From: Methanomassiliicoccales archaeon
GTDB taxonomy: Archaea; Thermoplasmatota; Thermoplasmata; Methanomassiliicoccales; UBA472
Length of the DNA stretch: 64,000 nt
Assembly (NCBI GenBank): GCA_013415865.1
Contig: CP058896.1
Location: 186,001 to 250,000 of the forward strand
Direction of reading: 5' to 3'
The position numbers and the translations under genes are program-made. Under the pieces are notes generated by a model. The model did not search any database. It was not told the DNA's origin and worked only from the letters and a program-made list of their open reading frames with translations. Of this stretch, positions 8,643 through 16,993 are shown in pieces. Numbering within the stretch: position 1 is the stretch's first letter; the number at the start of each line of letters is the position of its first letter.

Positions 8643-9605
8643 ATGTCCATGGCTTTCAATTCATATTTTGCAGGTGGCCCGACCCCCAAATATTCCATGT
8701 ATCATATATGGAAAGCTTATCAGGTCATAGATAAACGTGGGCCCATCGGGAGAAAGGCATTGGCGGAGGCATTGCAGATAGGGGAGGGGTCCATAAGGAC
8801 CATCCTTGACAAGATGTCGCGCGAAGGTAGCATAGAGAATACCAGAATGGGAACGGTGATAACTGAAAGAGGTAGGAAGAGGTTCGAGAACTCGGGGATC
8901 TTTGTCGCCCAGGTGGACCTTCAGGACCTAACATTGGGGAAGCATAATTGCGCTGTGCTCATAAAAGGGATGGGCTACAAGATCAAGATGGGGTGCGAGC
9001 AGAGGGACGAGGCGGTACGTTCAGGGGCTGTGGGTGCAACCACACTTATCGTGAAAGAAGGAAAGATGGTGTTCCCAGGCGATGAGGACTTTCCAGACCA
9101 ATCACAGGTGGCCCCCTTGAAAAATGTGTTCCGGATGGAAGATGGCGATGTGATCATAATTGGGACGGCCTTCAGCTATGATGCTGCGGAGAAGGGTGCT
9201 GTGACCGCTGCGTTGGCCCTGAACAATCAATCTAGGAGATGTTGGACAGAAGGGACCACTCTATTAAGCCAGGACACAGAGGCGGATGACCTCAAATGTC
9301 TTTGTCTGGCAATCCATGAGCTTTTGAACCGTACCCCAGTGACGATGAGGAGCAGGAACAGGCATGGGGTCAGGTGTGAGGACGGAGAGGTGGTCGACAC
9401 AAACTTCACAGGACCGATGCTTGAGGAGGCTCTGAGGCGAGGACAGATCATCAGGAAGACGGCCAACACTGGCCCTTTCCGAGGCATGCCTGTCGTCGTG
9501 GTTCCGATAATGAGAAAGAAAGAAGCGATCGCGGCAATAGGTACATTGGATATCAGTAAGGCCACGGTCTATGAGATGATGTCCAAGAGAAAGGAGAGGG
9601 TATGA
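8643..9605 (+). CDS. Winged-helix DNA-binding protein with DUF4443/DUF2111-like domains, candidate methanogenesis regulator
   Basis: The 320-aa protein starts with a winged helix-turn-helix (about residues 15-80; YSMYHIWKAYQVIDKRGPIGRKALAEALQ then EGSIRTILDKMSREG), followed by a middle region with KHNCAVLIKGMGYKIK and GCEQRDEAVRSGAVGATTLI, consistent with archaeal DUF4443. The last about 90 residues (RNRHGVRCEDGEVVDTNF ... GMPVVVVPIM ... AAIGTLDISKA) resemble DUF2111, known from methanogens. Both assignments are from memory of the families. The mRNA is probably leaderless and its promoter is covered by a perfect palindrome whose half-sites recur upstream of mcrB and the corrinoid-protein gene, so I infer a regulator of methanogenesis genes that controls itself. 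DNA binding is not proven. Confidence 0.75.
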   Translation: MSMAFNSYFAGGPTPKYSMYHIWKAYQVIDKRGPIGRKALAEALQIGEGSIRTILDKMSREGSIENTRMGTVITERGRKRFENSGIFVAQVDLQDLTLGKHNCAVLIKGMGYKIKMGCEQRDEAVRSGAVGATTLIVKEGKMVFPGDEDFPDQSQVAPLKNVFRMEDGDVIIIGTAFSYDAAEKGAVTAALALNNQSRRCWTEGTTLLSQDTEADDLKCLCLAIHELLNRTPVTMRSRNRHGVRCEDGEVVDTNFTGPMLEEALRRGQIIRKTANTGPFRGMPVVVVPIMRKKEAIAAIGTLDISKATVYEMMSKRKERV

Positions 9606-9621
9606 GCATCGCTATCCCGAC

Positions 9622-9640
9622 CTGATTTTCATTTTTTGTT
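9622..9640 (+). terminator. T-rich tract after the regulator gene
   Basis: Just after the TGA of the regulator gene the sequence CTGATTTTCATTTTTTG gives a T-rich coding-strand tract, the usual archaeal transcription stop signal. No stable hairpin precedes it. Confidence 0.45.
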
Positions 9641-9765
9641 TCGGTTGATCTTCAATGAAAACTCTAAGATCTTGGTCGCAGAACCATTTCTTTTTGGTGA
9701 CCTATTAGTGATCGCGAATCAGGAAAGGGCGGTCGAGCTCGACTTCCTCCAAGATTTTTTATTGT

Positions 9766-9824
9766 TATCCTTAAAGGATAGATATTACTGATATTTCAGA
9801 TAAATCAGAATTAATTAATATCTA
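9766..9824 (+). promoter_or_regulatory. Palindromes and promoter in front of the hgc operon
   Basis: A perfect palindrome TATCCTTAAAGGATA lies at 9766-9780. Overlapping its end, TAGATATTA (9779-9787) is matched by the inverted TAATATCTA (9816-9824). The AT-rich TTAATTAATA at 9811-9820 is the best TATA candidate, about 25 bp upstream of the ATG at 9837, so the mRNA is probably leaderless. The nested inverted repeats are likely operator sites, either for the AbrB-like first gene of the operon or an unlinked metal/metalloid sensor. Confidence 0.55.
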
Positions 9825-9836
9825 TACTTCATATCT

Positions 9837-10067
9837 ATGTCTATGTCACAAAAAGGGTCATGTGTCCCTATGGATTACAAGGTAGAGGGCATCACGACCA
9901 TCGATGAACGAGGCCAGATGGTTCTGCCAAAACAGGTTAGACAAGCAGCGAGAATTATGCCCGGAGACCGCTTGGCTGTGGCGATCGGTCATCGCGAAGG
10001 AAAGGTCTGTTGTATCCAATTGATCAAGATCGAGATGATCAATCAGAAGATCGAAGAGCTCCTTTAA
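9837..10067 (+). CDS. hgcC: AbrB/MazE/SpoVT-type DNA-binding protein associated with HgcAB
   Basis: The 76-aa protein carries a swapped-hairpin AbrB domain: VEGITTIDERGQMVLPKQVRQAARIMPGDRLAVAI (about residues 14-52), followed by a short helical tail. This type of small AbrB-like protein is annotated as HgcAB-associated in other archaea and bacteria. It precedes hgcA by nine bases in the same direction. A role as operon regulator, possibly autoregulatory through the palindromes upstream, is inferred. The start could be either ATG at 9837 or the one at 9843. Confidence 0.8.
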   Translation: MSMSQKGSCVPMDYKVEGITTIDERGQMVLPKQVRQAARIMPGDRLAVAIGHREGKVCCIQLIKIEMINQKIEELL

Positions 10068-10076
10068 GGTGATAGG

Positions 10077-11057
10077 ATGGTCATGTTGAAAGCTGGCACA
10101 GAATTGACAACTGCTGATAAGATGGAGCATCTTCTCATCAGGCTTGGGTATAAAAGAGGGGAGCACAAGGTGGAGCCAGGTCTTTATTCACTTGGAGATC
10201 CCACAGATATGTCCCCAGTGTTTGTTACAGCGAATTATAAATTGAGCTTCGATGCATTGAGAACTGGACTTAAAGGTATGGACGCGTATATCTTGGTCCT
10301 TGACACAAAGGGAATCAATGTCTGGTGCGCCGCTGGAAAAGGCACATTTGGTACGGAAGAACTTGTCGCACGTATCAGCTCGTCTCGCCTTGAGGAGATC
10401 GTTAGACATAGAGAGCTGATCCTTCCCCAGCTCGGAGCTCCTGGCATAGCTGCCCACGAGGTAAAAAGAAGAACGGGGTTCAATGTGATATATGGACCTG
10501 TCCGTGCCTCGGATATAAAAACGTTCATGGAAGGTGGAAAGAAGGCAGACGAAAAAATGAGGACCGTTACTTTCCCCATGAAAGAGCGATTGGTGCTCAT
10601 TCCCGTTGAGCTGAAGAATTTTTTCATCTATGCTCTGGCATTTTGCATTCTTGGTTATCTTACGGCCGGACCCTTCGGATTGATGGTCGTTCTATCCATC
10701 TACCTAGGGGGTCTTGTCCTGTTTCCTATTTTATTCCCTTATCTTCCAACGAAGGACTATTCGACAAAAGGTATGTTCGTAGGAGGGTTGATCTCCATCC
10801 CGCTCATTGCGGTGGCGCTATGCAAATGGAAAGGAATTGACACCATAGATTTGGTTGCGTATGAAATATCGATCGTATTATACTCGCTCGCATTCACTGG
10901 GTACCTAGGGCTCAATTGGACCGGCGCGACCCCTTATCCATCAAGAAGCAGTGTCCGACGAGAGATATTCAGATATATACCTGTCATGGCCTTGTTCGCC
11001 ATCGTCGCTACGGTCCTTACTTTGCTCGCCGCACTATTTAGGTCAGGGGGGTGGTGA
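10077..11057 (+). CDS. hgcA: Mercury methylation corrinoid protein HgcA
   Basis: The 326-aa protein has a cytoplasmic corrinoid-binding domain (about 1-175) with the diagnostic cap-helix motif NVWCAAGK at residues 81-88, where Cys84 matches the cobalt-ligating Cys that enables methyl transfer to Hg(II). Conserved blocks PVFVTANYKLSFDALR and GFNVIYGPV are also present. The C-terminal half (from about residue 180) has about five membrane helices, as in HgcA. A ribosome-binding-like AGGTGATAGG precedes the ATG at 10077. Length and domain order are normal for the family and no residue of the motif is missing. The natural role beyond mercury methylation is unknown. Confidence 0.95.
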   Translation: MVMLKAGTELTTADKMEHLLIRLGYKRGEHKVEPGLYSLGDPTDMSPVFVTANYKLSFDALRTGLKGMDAYILVLDTKGINVWCAAGKGTFGTEELVARISSSRLEEIVRHRELILPQLGAPGIAAHEVKRRTGFNVIYGPVRASDIKTFMEGGKKADEKMRTVTFPMKERLVLIPVELKNFFIYALAFCILGYLTAGPFGLMVVLSIYLGGLVLFPILFPYLPTKDYSTKGMFVGGLISIPLIAVALCKWKGIDTIDLVAYEISIVLYSLAFTGYLGLNWTGATPYPSRSSVRREIFRYIPVMALFAIVATVLTLLAALFRSGGW

Positions 11058-11058
11058 G

Positions 11059-11364
11059 ATGGGCTCAGGATGTGATTGCAGCAAGACAGTTCGTGCCCAG
11101 GTTAATACATTGCGATATGACATGAACAGATGCGTGAACTGTGGCAGATGCTCCCAGGTCTGCCCTCACAGGGTCTTCGCGCCTGGGGACTTCAAGGCTT
11201 CGCTGGTAAATTATGAGCGATGTATGGAGTGCGGAGCTTGTATGACCAATTGTCCCGTTGGAGCGATCAAAGTGGACAGCGGGGTCGGATGTGCATATGC
11301 GATGATCACGTCTGCATTATTGGGAAGGAAGGAAGTGACCTGTGGAGAGGATTGTTGCAGGTAA
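11059..11364 (+). CDS. hgcB: Ferredoxin HgcB, electron donor to HgcA
   Basis: The 101-aa protein has two [4Fe-4S] motifs, CVNCGRCSQVCP and CMECGACMTNCP, plus the extra features of HgcB: a lone conserved Cys after the second cluster (GVGCAYAM) and a C-terminal vicinal Cys pair (GEDCCR), thought to handle Hg(II). An N-terminal CDC is also present. It starts one base after the hgcA stop (TGAGATG), so the two are co-translated. A longer frame to 10951 is only an overlap with hgcA. Together with HgcA it should make methylmercury; the reduction role is family knowledge. Confidence 0.94.
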   Translation: MGSGCDCSKTVRAQVNTLRYDMNRCVNCGRCSQVCPHRVFAPGDFKASLVNYERCMECGACMTNCPVGAIKVDSGVGCAYAMITSALLGRKEVTCGEDCCR

Positions 11365-11416
11365 ATCTGGCAGACCATAGAAAAGATAATTATGGGGGGG
11401 CCCAGATTCGGCCTGT

Positions 11417-11743
11417 ATGAGCGAAGATGTGGTCCTTAACGTCGACCCAGGTGCTTGCAGGTTCAAAGGGACGGTGACCTGTCATTTCAATGGGGACAAG
11501 GTGTCTGTAAGGTTGGAATGCGGTTGTCCATATGTTAGGAAACTGGGCGAGTCGTTGAGGGAACTTTCGGTGGAGGACATCATCCACATGCCGTTCGGGG
11601 AGAACAAGGTGTATATTCATGGTGGCAGGACCCTTAAACATTCTGTATGCCCCTATCCCATGTCCATATTGAAATGCGCTGAGAGCTGTGCGGGATTCGC
11701 ATTGAAGAAGGATATGCACATGGAATATGGCAAGGGACCCTAA
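11417..11743 (+). CDS. Small cysteine-rich protein of unknown function
   Basis: The 108-aa protein is not recognised with confidence; it resembles small Cys-rich methanogen proteins of unassigned function. Eight cysteines are spread in Cys-x patterns: GACRF, VTCHF, ECGCPY, SVCPYP, KCAESCAGF. The pattern suggests metal or cluster binding. No signal peptide or membrane helix. It has its own AT-rich promoter candidate (GATAATTATG at about 11384-11393) 50 bp after hgcB, with the same direction, so it may be read with the hgc operon or alone. A thiol-rich protein here could bear on metal handling, but that is only positional inference. Confidence 0.65.
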   Translation: MSEDVVLNVDPGACRFKGTVTCHFNGDKVSVRLECGCPYVRKLGESLRELSVEDIIHMPFGENKVYIHGGRTLKHSVCPYPMSILKCAESCAGFALKKDMHMEYGKGP

Positions 11744-11759
11744 GATCGGATCGGGCTTT

Positions 11760-12059
11760 TTATCGCCCATCCGAGAGGAACTCGTCTATCTTCTCTGACC
11801 ATATCACAGCATGGGGCCCTGCCAAGTACATTGCAACGAGCATGGCCTCCCTTATCTCGTCCTTTGTCGCCCCCAGCTCTATCGCTCTCCTGGCATGGAC
11901 GTCTAGACACTCTTCGCATTTTAGAACGCAGATGACGGCTATCGCGATCAGCTCTTTCTCCTTGTTGGAAAGATTTCCGTCCTTGAATATTGTGTTCTTA
12001 TAACGATAAAGGGCGTTGATGACCTCAGGCTGTTCTTTCATTATCTGTGTCAAGCTCAT
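11760..12059 (-). CDS. Carboxymuconolactone decarboxylase / AhpD-family protein
   Basis: The 99-aa protein starts MSLTQIMKEQPEVINALYRY and contains the AhpD-type core LSNKEKELIAIAVICVLKCEECLDVHARRAIELGATKDEI with the redox CxxC (KCEEC) followed by His three residues later, typical of this peroxide-defence family. An upstream in-frame extension to 12299 reads through the opposite-strand PRC gene and is rejected. Convergent with the gene at 11417. A peroxidase-linked or disulfide-reductase role is plausible; the true substrate is unknown. Confidence 0.85.
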   Translation of the reverse strand: MSLTQIMKEQPEVINALYRYKNTIFKDGNLSNKEKELIAIAVICVLKCEECLDVHARRAIELGATKDEIREAMLVAMYLAGPHAVIWSEKIDEFLSDGR

Positions 12060-12168
12060 GATGGACACGAGCGGTACACTTGGATATATTACTTTCAAAT
12101 CGTAGAACAAGGTCTGGAATGAGAGATTAGAAATATCTTGGTCCCCTGTACATATTTGGAGATGGGGA

Positions 12169-12753
12169 ATGATCGAACTCAGTGACCTATATGGAAAGGA
12201 AGTCTTGAGCTCCAATGCGAAATTGATCGGGGTCGTCGAAGATGTGGCGTTGGACCTTGCAAATTGGAAAGTGCCAGCAATCGGAATAAAGATAAACAAG
12301 GGAAATGAACTTTATCTCAACAAGAAGAAGAAACTGGTGGGCCAACAGGTTGCCATGGTCAAGGTCGAAGCGGTCCGGTCCATCTCGGACATGGTGACGT
12401 TGAACGTTGAGATGGAGAATATGGGCAACACCGTCCTTGAGGATTACAAAGCACAGAACACCCTAGAAGACCAGGTTGGGAAAAGAGTGCTCGACAAGAG
12501 CGGAAGGGAGATCGGCACAGTAAAAGATTTTCAGATTGACATGGAATCGAGCTGGTCCATACCGATGTTCGAGGTTGTGGTAGATAAGGTGCTTGTAGAC
12601 GAGCTTAAGGTCAAAAAGAAGATCGGGGTGAAGCCCACGATCAAATTGAGGACCTCCGATGTCAAGAACGTTGCGGACGTGTTCTTATTGGGCATCGATG
12701 TGGGTGGCATAAAGGACTATCTGAGCAAAAAACCTGCCTCACGTGTAGATTGA
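12169..12753 (+). CDS. Tandem PRC-barrel domain protein
   Basis: The 194-aa protein has two PRC-barrel repeats. The first is about residues 3-80 (SDLYGKEVLSSNAKLIGVVEDVALD), the second about 97-180 (DQVGKRVLDKSGREIGTVKDFQID). PRC barrels in archaea occur in RNA-processing, photosynthetic and division-associated proteins (CdpB family), often as two-domain proteins of this size. A ribosome-binding-like TGGAGATGGGG directly precedes the ATG. Transcribed divergently from the AhpD-like gene. A division or scaffold role is possible but not shown. Confidence 0.8.
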   Translation: MIELSDLYGKEVLSSNAKLIGVVEDVALDLANWKVPAIGIKINKGNELYLNKKKKLVGQQVAMVKVEAVRSISDMVTLNVEMENMGNTVLEDYKAQNTLEDQVGKRVLDKSGREIGTVKDFQIDMESSWSIPMFEVVVDKVLVDELKVKKKIGVKPTIKLRTSDVKNVADVFLLGIDVGGIKDYLSKKPASRVD

Positions 12754-12811
12754 ACATCATGCCAAATAAGATGGATAATAATTATTAAGTTCCAACCCGT
12801 TCACCGCCCCG

Positions 12812-13357
12812 ATGTCGTCTTTAGAAACTGCAATTGACATCATCAAGGGGATGAAGGGGACGCTCAAGGTCTTCCCGCTCGACATGGAGACGAGAGAAGG
12901 TGTCGCCAAAGTAGAGCGTTGTATCAAATCCCAGATGGGGATGGAGGTTAAGAATGAGGGCGTCGAACAATGTATGCAGAGAAAACACGTCCTTTGCATC
13001 TTGAAGAATAAGGATTTCAGACCTCCTCCGGAACCAACGGTATTGATGATGGCCGATGATGGCATAGTCGTTGGTATCGAGGTCATACCTGGTGAAAGGG
13101 AGAAGTATAAAAATAGGGACAATGTCCTCTGGCTCTGCGAAGATTTTGTGATCTTCATGGATGTAAAGCCCCAAACTAGGGAATATTTCTTCATGCCCCC
13201 GGTATCATTCCCAGAGCTCGAGTCGATACCTGGCGTATCACGAGTCGTTTCATGTTCACCATCGCCTTTGGGGGATCTGGTGGTAAAGAACAGATATGGC
13301 ATAGAGGATGACCCAAAGAACGCTACGATCTTTGTCGGGTTCGACAGTGAAGATTAA
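12812..13357 (+). CDS. Conserved protein of unknown function, paralogue of the gene at 5635
   Basis: The 181-aa soluble protein shares the block ERxxYxxRxxV-CEDFV-MDVKPQ and a Pro-Phe-rich segment with the protein at 5635-6213, so the two are duplicates of one unrecognised family. Three cysteines are seen in the first half (ERCIKSQ, EQCMQRK, VLCILKN), but they do not align with those of the paralogue, which argues against a conserved metal site. A TATA-like AATAATTATTAAG at about 12777-12789 lies about 25 bp upstream of the ATG, so the mRNA may be leaderless. It flanks the mcr operon, as the paralogue flanks mcrC-atwA. Function unknown. Confidence 0.75.
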   Translation: MSSLETAIDIIKGMKGTLKVFPLDMETREGVAKVERCIKSQMGMEVKNEGVEQCMQRKHVLCILKNKDFRPPPEPTVLMMADDGIVVGIEVIPGEREKYKNRDNVLWLCEDFVIFMDVKPQTREYFFMPPVSFPELESIPGVSRVVSCSPSPLGDLVVKNRYGIEDDPKNATIFVGFDSED

Positions 13358-13799
13358 ACTGCCTGGAAATGGTCTGAAGTGAAACAATTCTTTCCGACCT
13401 TTCTGATCAGATGATTAAAAAGATCGCGAATTTCGTCCCCGATAGAGATTAAAAAAGGTTTTCATCCGACTCCATAGACGTCATAAAATTTCGCTGTTGT
13501 CTCATATAGATATTTCCCAATGCCTGCTGTTGTGATATGTCATCCATGTATCTTCATGAAAAATAAGCGAAATAATGAATAATCAAAAATTGTCGGACCT
13601 GATATCATCGTAGCCGAAAAAACGCTGATGGTATCTATTCGGATATCTGGTGTTCTCAGGGCTCGTCAGATATGATTATGCCTGGCATTTATCCTATGAT
13701 AAGGAGGCCCCGATAATCCTCATAAGGCTTGAGAATTCAATCATGCCCTGACATCTCAAGAAAAATGAGCGATATCTTGTCGGACAGAATGTAAGGTGC
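13358..13799. other. Gene-free stretch between the 12812 gene and the mcr operon end
   Basis: No convincing reading frame, tRNA or strong repeat was found. The stretch is mixed AT-rich sequence between two convergent transcripts. A same-strand open frame covering 13737-14258 is an out-of-phase reading of mcrA and the DUF2098 gene. Confidence 0.5.
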
Positions 13800-13834
13800 A
13801 ATAAAAAGAAATGGAAAGGTAAAGGGTTTGATGC
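13800..13834 (-). terminator. Probable terminator of the mcr operon
   Basis: On the minus strand, immediately after the DUF2098 stop, pyrimidine-rich sequence (CCCTTTACCTTTCC) leads into TTTCTTTTTATTG. T-rich runs of this kind are the normal archaeal termination signal. Confidence 0.55.
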
Positions 13835-14107
13835 TCAGCCTCCACCACTTGGGGTGGCGTAGGCATGCCGTTCCGCCTTCATGAGCTCTTCCTTCATGCG
13901 CTCTATCTGTTCGATGGAGAGCCCTTCCGCGCGGTCCTTGACCGAGGATGCCTTGTACTCGCCCTCCGAGGCCGGTTCCAGGTATTCGACCCTGTAGACT
14001 AGCTTGTTGTCGAGCTCGATCCACTCGACCCCTGACTCGGAATACTTGTCGACGACCTTTCCGACGGTCCCGGTGTTCTTGTACCTGGCGAAGTCCCCAA
14101 TCTCCAT
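13835..14107 (-). CDS. DUF2098 family protein downstream of mcrA
   Basis: The 90-aa protein begins MEIGDFARYKNTGTVGKVVDKY, the SH3-like N-terminus typical of DUF2098, a methanogen-restricted family. The second half is an acidic helix (SIEQIERMKEELMKAERHAYAT). It follows mcrA by nine bases and is probably the last gene of the operon, so it should be highly expressed. Function unknown; a role around MCR assembly or translation is suggested only by position. Confidence 0.8.
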   Translation of the reverse strand: MEIGDFARYKNTGTVGKVVDKYSESGVEWIELDNKLVYRVEYLEPASEGEYKASSVKDRAEGLSIEQIERMKEELMKAERHAYATPSGGG

Positions 14108-14116
14108 TGGACCACC

Positions 14117-15781
14117 TTACTTCGCGGGTATGATGACGGTCCTCTCGCCTGCTGGCATGAACTCGCGGAGACCGCCGCGGCCGAACTCCTTCGTGATGTT
14201 CGCGAAGTCGAACGGGAGGTTCTTGTCGGCGAAGGCGATCTTGATGAGCGGGTTGCATGCGTACGCATCCCCACGCGCAAAGTGCGGGGCTCCTGCGATA
14301 CCAGCATATCCGGACAGGTGACCGACGTTCATCGCGTAGTTCGGGTAGTTCGGTCCACGGAGCTCGTGGGGCAGACCCTCATCAGACCTGTACGACAGCG
14401 AGTTCGCTGAACCGCACTGGTCCTGCAGGTCGTATCCGTAGAACCCGAGGCGGCCTAGGCGCTCACGGTGCTGCAGCATTGACAGGTACCAGGCGTTCAC
14501 ACCAGCGTTGGCGTTGGCGGTCGCCATGGCGACTCCGATACCGGTGGCGGCAGCTGCGACGGTCGCACGCTGGGAACCTCCGAAGTGGGCCTCCATCGCG
14601 GCCGGGTAGCGCTCGTACATCTCGAGGGCGTAGGAGTTGATCTCCGTTCCGAGCTTCTCGATCAGGTCCATGGTCGGCTTGCTCTTGCAGAAGCCACCGT
14701 ACTTGGACTTCACGAGGTCTGCGGCATAGTAGACATAGTCCTCGAGGATGTTGTCAGTGTAAGCCGCGGTAGCATACTGCGTGAAGCCGACACCTCCAGA
14801 CATGTACGATCCAAGGTAGATCTGGTCGAAGATGACCGCACCGAGCGCGACTACCTCAAGGGCTGCGCGGCATGGGTCGTCCGGGTATTTCCTGAACGAC
14901 TGTGACATATCTGCAAGGAATCCGAACGGTATGCCACCGGGCTCGTTCGGGCCACGTGCACGGCGGGCCGGCATCATGGTACCCATCTCAAGCACGGACG
15001 CGTGCTTCGCGGCGTAGGCGAAGTCGGCGATCGCTGCCTCACCGGCGGCAAGCTTGTAGGCGCTGATGAACGACATCGAGATCTGCATCGCAGACCACCT
15101 GGACATCGTACCTCCATCGCAGACGCGGCCGACTATGGTCGGGCACCTGATGACCTGCCACAGGGACTTTCCAACGGCCTCCTTAAGCTGCTTGGCCTGG
15201 TCCGCTGGGAACTCCTTGTTGATGTTGATCACATAGGGCTTGTCGATCTCGTCTATAAGCTCGTCGTCTCCGGAGAAGACCTTAACATAGCAGTCCGCGG
15301 TAAGCGCTGGGCTGCACTCGGCCATGTGCTCCTGAACGACCGCGCCACCAGGCATAGCATGGTTGACGGTCTCCAGGTAGTGGTTGATGGTCTCTGGGGT
15401 GACTTCCTTACCTAGCCTCTTCTCAATGACATTGTGTGCCGTGTCGAGGCCGGATATGACCGTCCTGCGGATATCGTCCCAGCACTGCTGCATAGCAGCG
15501 TTGTTGACAAAGTGCAGGTCATCTGCCTCGACATAGATGTCAGTGTGGTTCAGCTGGTATGGCATCAGGACACGCTGTCCGAGAGGGACACCGATATCCT
15601 GGTTCATCATCGGGATGCCCCTTTCCTTGGCGATCTTGTTAGCCTGCTCAACCCACTCCCTCTTCCTCTTCGACTGCTTCCAGCCTCCGAAGGTGTAGTA
15701 AGTGGTGTTGACCTCGGTCGGGGCCTCCTTGAACTTCTTCTTCATTGCTGCCATGAACAACTTGTCTTTCTCTTTGGCCAT
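14117..15781 (-). CDS. mcrA: Methyl-coenzyme M reductase alpha subunit
   Basis: About 554 aa, catalysing methyl-CoM + CoB-SH to methane + heterodisulfide with F430. Counting from the chosen start, residues matching the modified ones of the Methanothermobacter enzyme are His260 (KHASV), Arg274 (PARRARG), Gln404 (GGSQRAT), Gly449 (YGYDLQ, the thioglycine) and Cys456 (QDQCG). [15 protein letters not shown] is intact. The frame extends three codons to a GTG overlapping mcrG, but AAGGAG spaced 8 bases from the ATG at 15781 makes that the better start. Order is mcrB-D-G-A. The ycaO-tfuA pair needed for thioglycine lies immediately upstream of the operon. Confidence 0.98.
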   Translation of the reverse strand: MAKEKDKLFMAAMKKKFKEAPTEVNTTYYTFGGWKQSKRKREWVEQANKIAKERGIPMMNQDIGVPLGQRVLMPYQLNHTDIYVEADDLHFVNNAAMQQCWDDIRRTVISGLDTAHNVIEKRLGKEVTPETINHYLETVNHAMPGGAVVQEHMAECSPALTADCYVKVFSGDDELIDEIDKPYVININKEFPADQAKQLKEAVGKSLWQVIRCPTIVGRVCDGGTMSRWSAMQISMSFISAYKLAAGEAAIADFAYAAKHASVLEMGTMMPARRARGPNEPGGIPFGFLADMSQSFRKYPDDPCRAALEVVALGAVIFDQIYLGSYMSGGVGFTQYATAAYTDNILEDYVYYAADLVKSKYGGFCKSKPTMDLIEKLGTEINSYALEMYERYPAAMEAHFGGSQRATVAAAATGIGVAMATANANAGVNAWYLSMLQHRERLGRLGFYGYDLQDQCGSANSLSYRSDEGLPHELRGPNYPNYAMNVGHLSGYAGIAGAPHFARGDAYACNPLIKIAFADKNLPFDFANITKEFGRGGLREFMPAGERTVIIPAK

Positions 15782-15786
15782 TGTGA

Positions 15787-16557
15787 TCACTCCTTAACGG
15801 CGAACGGCTGGAAACCGCACAGGGTCCTTAGCCTGTGTATCCGAAGGTTCTGGCTCATGACCTCGGGGTCGTCCCTCATGTCCACGTCATCAGCGCGGAA
15901 CATCGTGGTGTGCGCCTTCAGCCACTTCTCGTCCATGGGCTTGCCGACGGAGATCGGCTTGTCCAAGGGGATGGCGACCTGGTCCTTCACATACTCAACC
16001 TCGCCCTTCTTGGCGTTCCAGCGATACCTCTGCCATGCATCGAACATCAGGCCGTTCTCATCAAGGCGGCAAGCGTGCCCGTGCACGGTCGCGCCACGGA
16101 TCCCGGTCCTGGCTGGGTCAAAGGTCTCGTTGTCGATGTATTCCTTAGCGACCTTCTCTAGGTCCCTCTCACGCATCTCGATGATCTGCCTTCCGGACAG
16201 AGTACCGGTATCGATACCCCTTATCCTCGACATGTACATCTGGGCCCTGACATATGGGATGGCCGGCGCGAAGTATACGGAGTCAGTGAACTGCACGTAC
16301 CTGATCCTGTCTCCCTTCTTGGCTCCCTCTATCGGGGTGACCAGCTGCCTTATCGGGCAGTCGGGCTCGGTGCCCTCCTCCAGTGGCGGGTGGATCGACT
16401 TGTAGTCCTCACCGGGCTTCCTGTGGCCCAATATGCGGACGACGTCATCCATCGCGACATCGCGGAGCTTCTCGAGCTTGTAGTTCGGGTCAATGAACTT
16501 GCGCCTGTTCTTCGCAGGCGTAGTGGTTCCTGGGTAGAATTGCCTCTTGTATGCCAT
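15787..16557 (-). CDS. mcrG: Methyl-coenzyme M reductase gamma subunit
   Basis: About 256 aa, starting [21 protein letters not shown]. Conserved McrG blocks are visible: [55 protein letters not shown] and TIRG-like [18 protein letters not shown]. It forms part of the F430/CoM site in the alpha2beta2gamma2 complex. A GAGGTG ribosome-binding sequence seven bases upstream supports the ATG at 16557 over an in-frame GTG at 16566 that overlaps mcrD. Normal length and no disruptions. Confidence 0.97.
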   Translation of the reverse strand: MAYKRQFYPGTTTPAKNRRKFIDPNYKLEKLRDVAMDDVVRILGHRKPGEDYKSIHPPLEEGTEPDCPIRQLVTPIEGAKKGDRIRYVQFTDSVYFAPAIPYVRAQMYMSRIRGIDTGTLSGRQIIEMRERDLEKVAKEYIDNETFDPARTGIRGATVHGHACRLDENGLMFDAWQRYRWNAKKGEVEYVKDQVAIPLDKPISVGKPMDEKWLKAHTTMFRADDVDMRDDPEVMSQNLRIHRLRTLCGFQPFAVKE

Positions 16558-16562
16558 GATTT

Positions 16563-16982
16563 TCACCTCATCTTCTTATAGTCGGTGACAGTCGGCTTGA
16601 ACTTGTTATATCTCCCCACCTCAAGGCTGAACCCAAAGGGCAGGAGCTCTTTGCAGACCTCCTCGATCTTGGCCATGGCCTCATCGATGTGCTCGACGTC
16701 GTCGATCTCAACGAATATGCGTCCGACCATCAACCTTAGGTCAACCTCGGATCCCTTCACCTTGATCTTCTTCCTCTCAGTGTGCTCGTTCGGCAGACCT
16801 TTGCCTTCTCCGGCCGTCAATTTGTCCGGAAGCGATTCACCGCTTACTGTGATGTGACGAACATGGGGAACATCGTACACTCTGTTCAGCAGTTTCTCGG
16901 TGGTCTCCGCCTTCAGAAGTCGGGCGGGGAATATCAGGATCTCAGGCAATGGGACCTGTTCTTGTAGGGTAGTTCTAGCCAT
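16563..16982 (-). CDS. mcrD: Methyl-coenzyme M reductase operon protein D
   Basis: The 139-aa protein matches McrD, a chaperone-like protein that is not part of the mature enzyme and has been found with assembly forms of MCR. Features: [21 protein letters not shown] at the start, [12 protein letters not shown], and [23 protein letters not shown] at the end. AAGGTGAA precedes the ATG by a suitable distance. It lies between mcrB (11 bp gap) and mcrG (small overlap). Confidence 0.94.
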   Translation of the reverse strand: MARTTLQEQVPLPEILIFPARLLKAETTEKLLNRVYDVPHVRHITVSGESLPDKLTAGEGKGLPNEHTERKKIKVKGSEVDLRLMVGRIFVEIDDVEHIDEAMAKIEEVCKELLPFGFSLEVGRYNKFKPTVTDYKKMR

Positions 16983-16993
16983 TCTGTTTCACC

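Noticed and set aside
11760-12299. 179-codon version of the AhpD-like gene
   Set aside because: The first 80 codons overlap the divergent PRC gene and are not conserved; true start is the ATG at 12059.
13737-14258. Long open frame on the same strand as mcrA
   Set aside because: Its sequence is an out-of-phase reading of mcrA and DUF2098 with biased Arg-rich composition; the overlapping real genes explain it.
15434-16405. 323-codon frame antisense to mcrA and mcrG
   Set aside because: Shadow frame, no recognisable domain.
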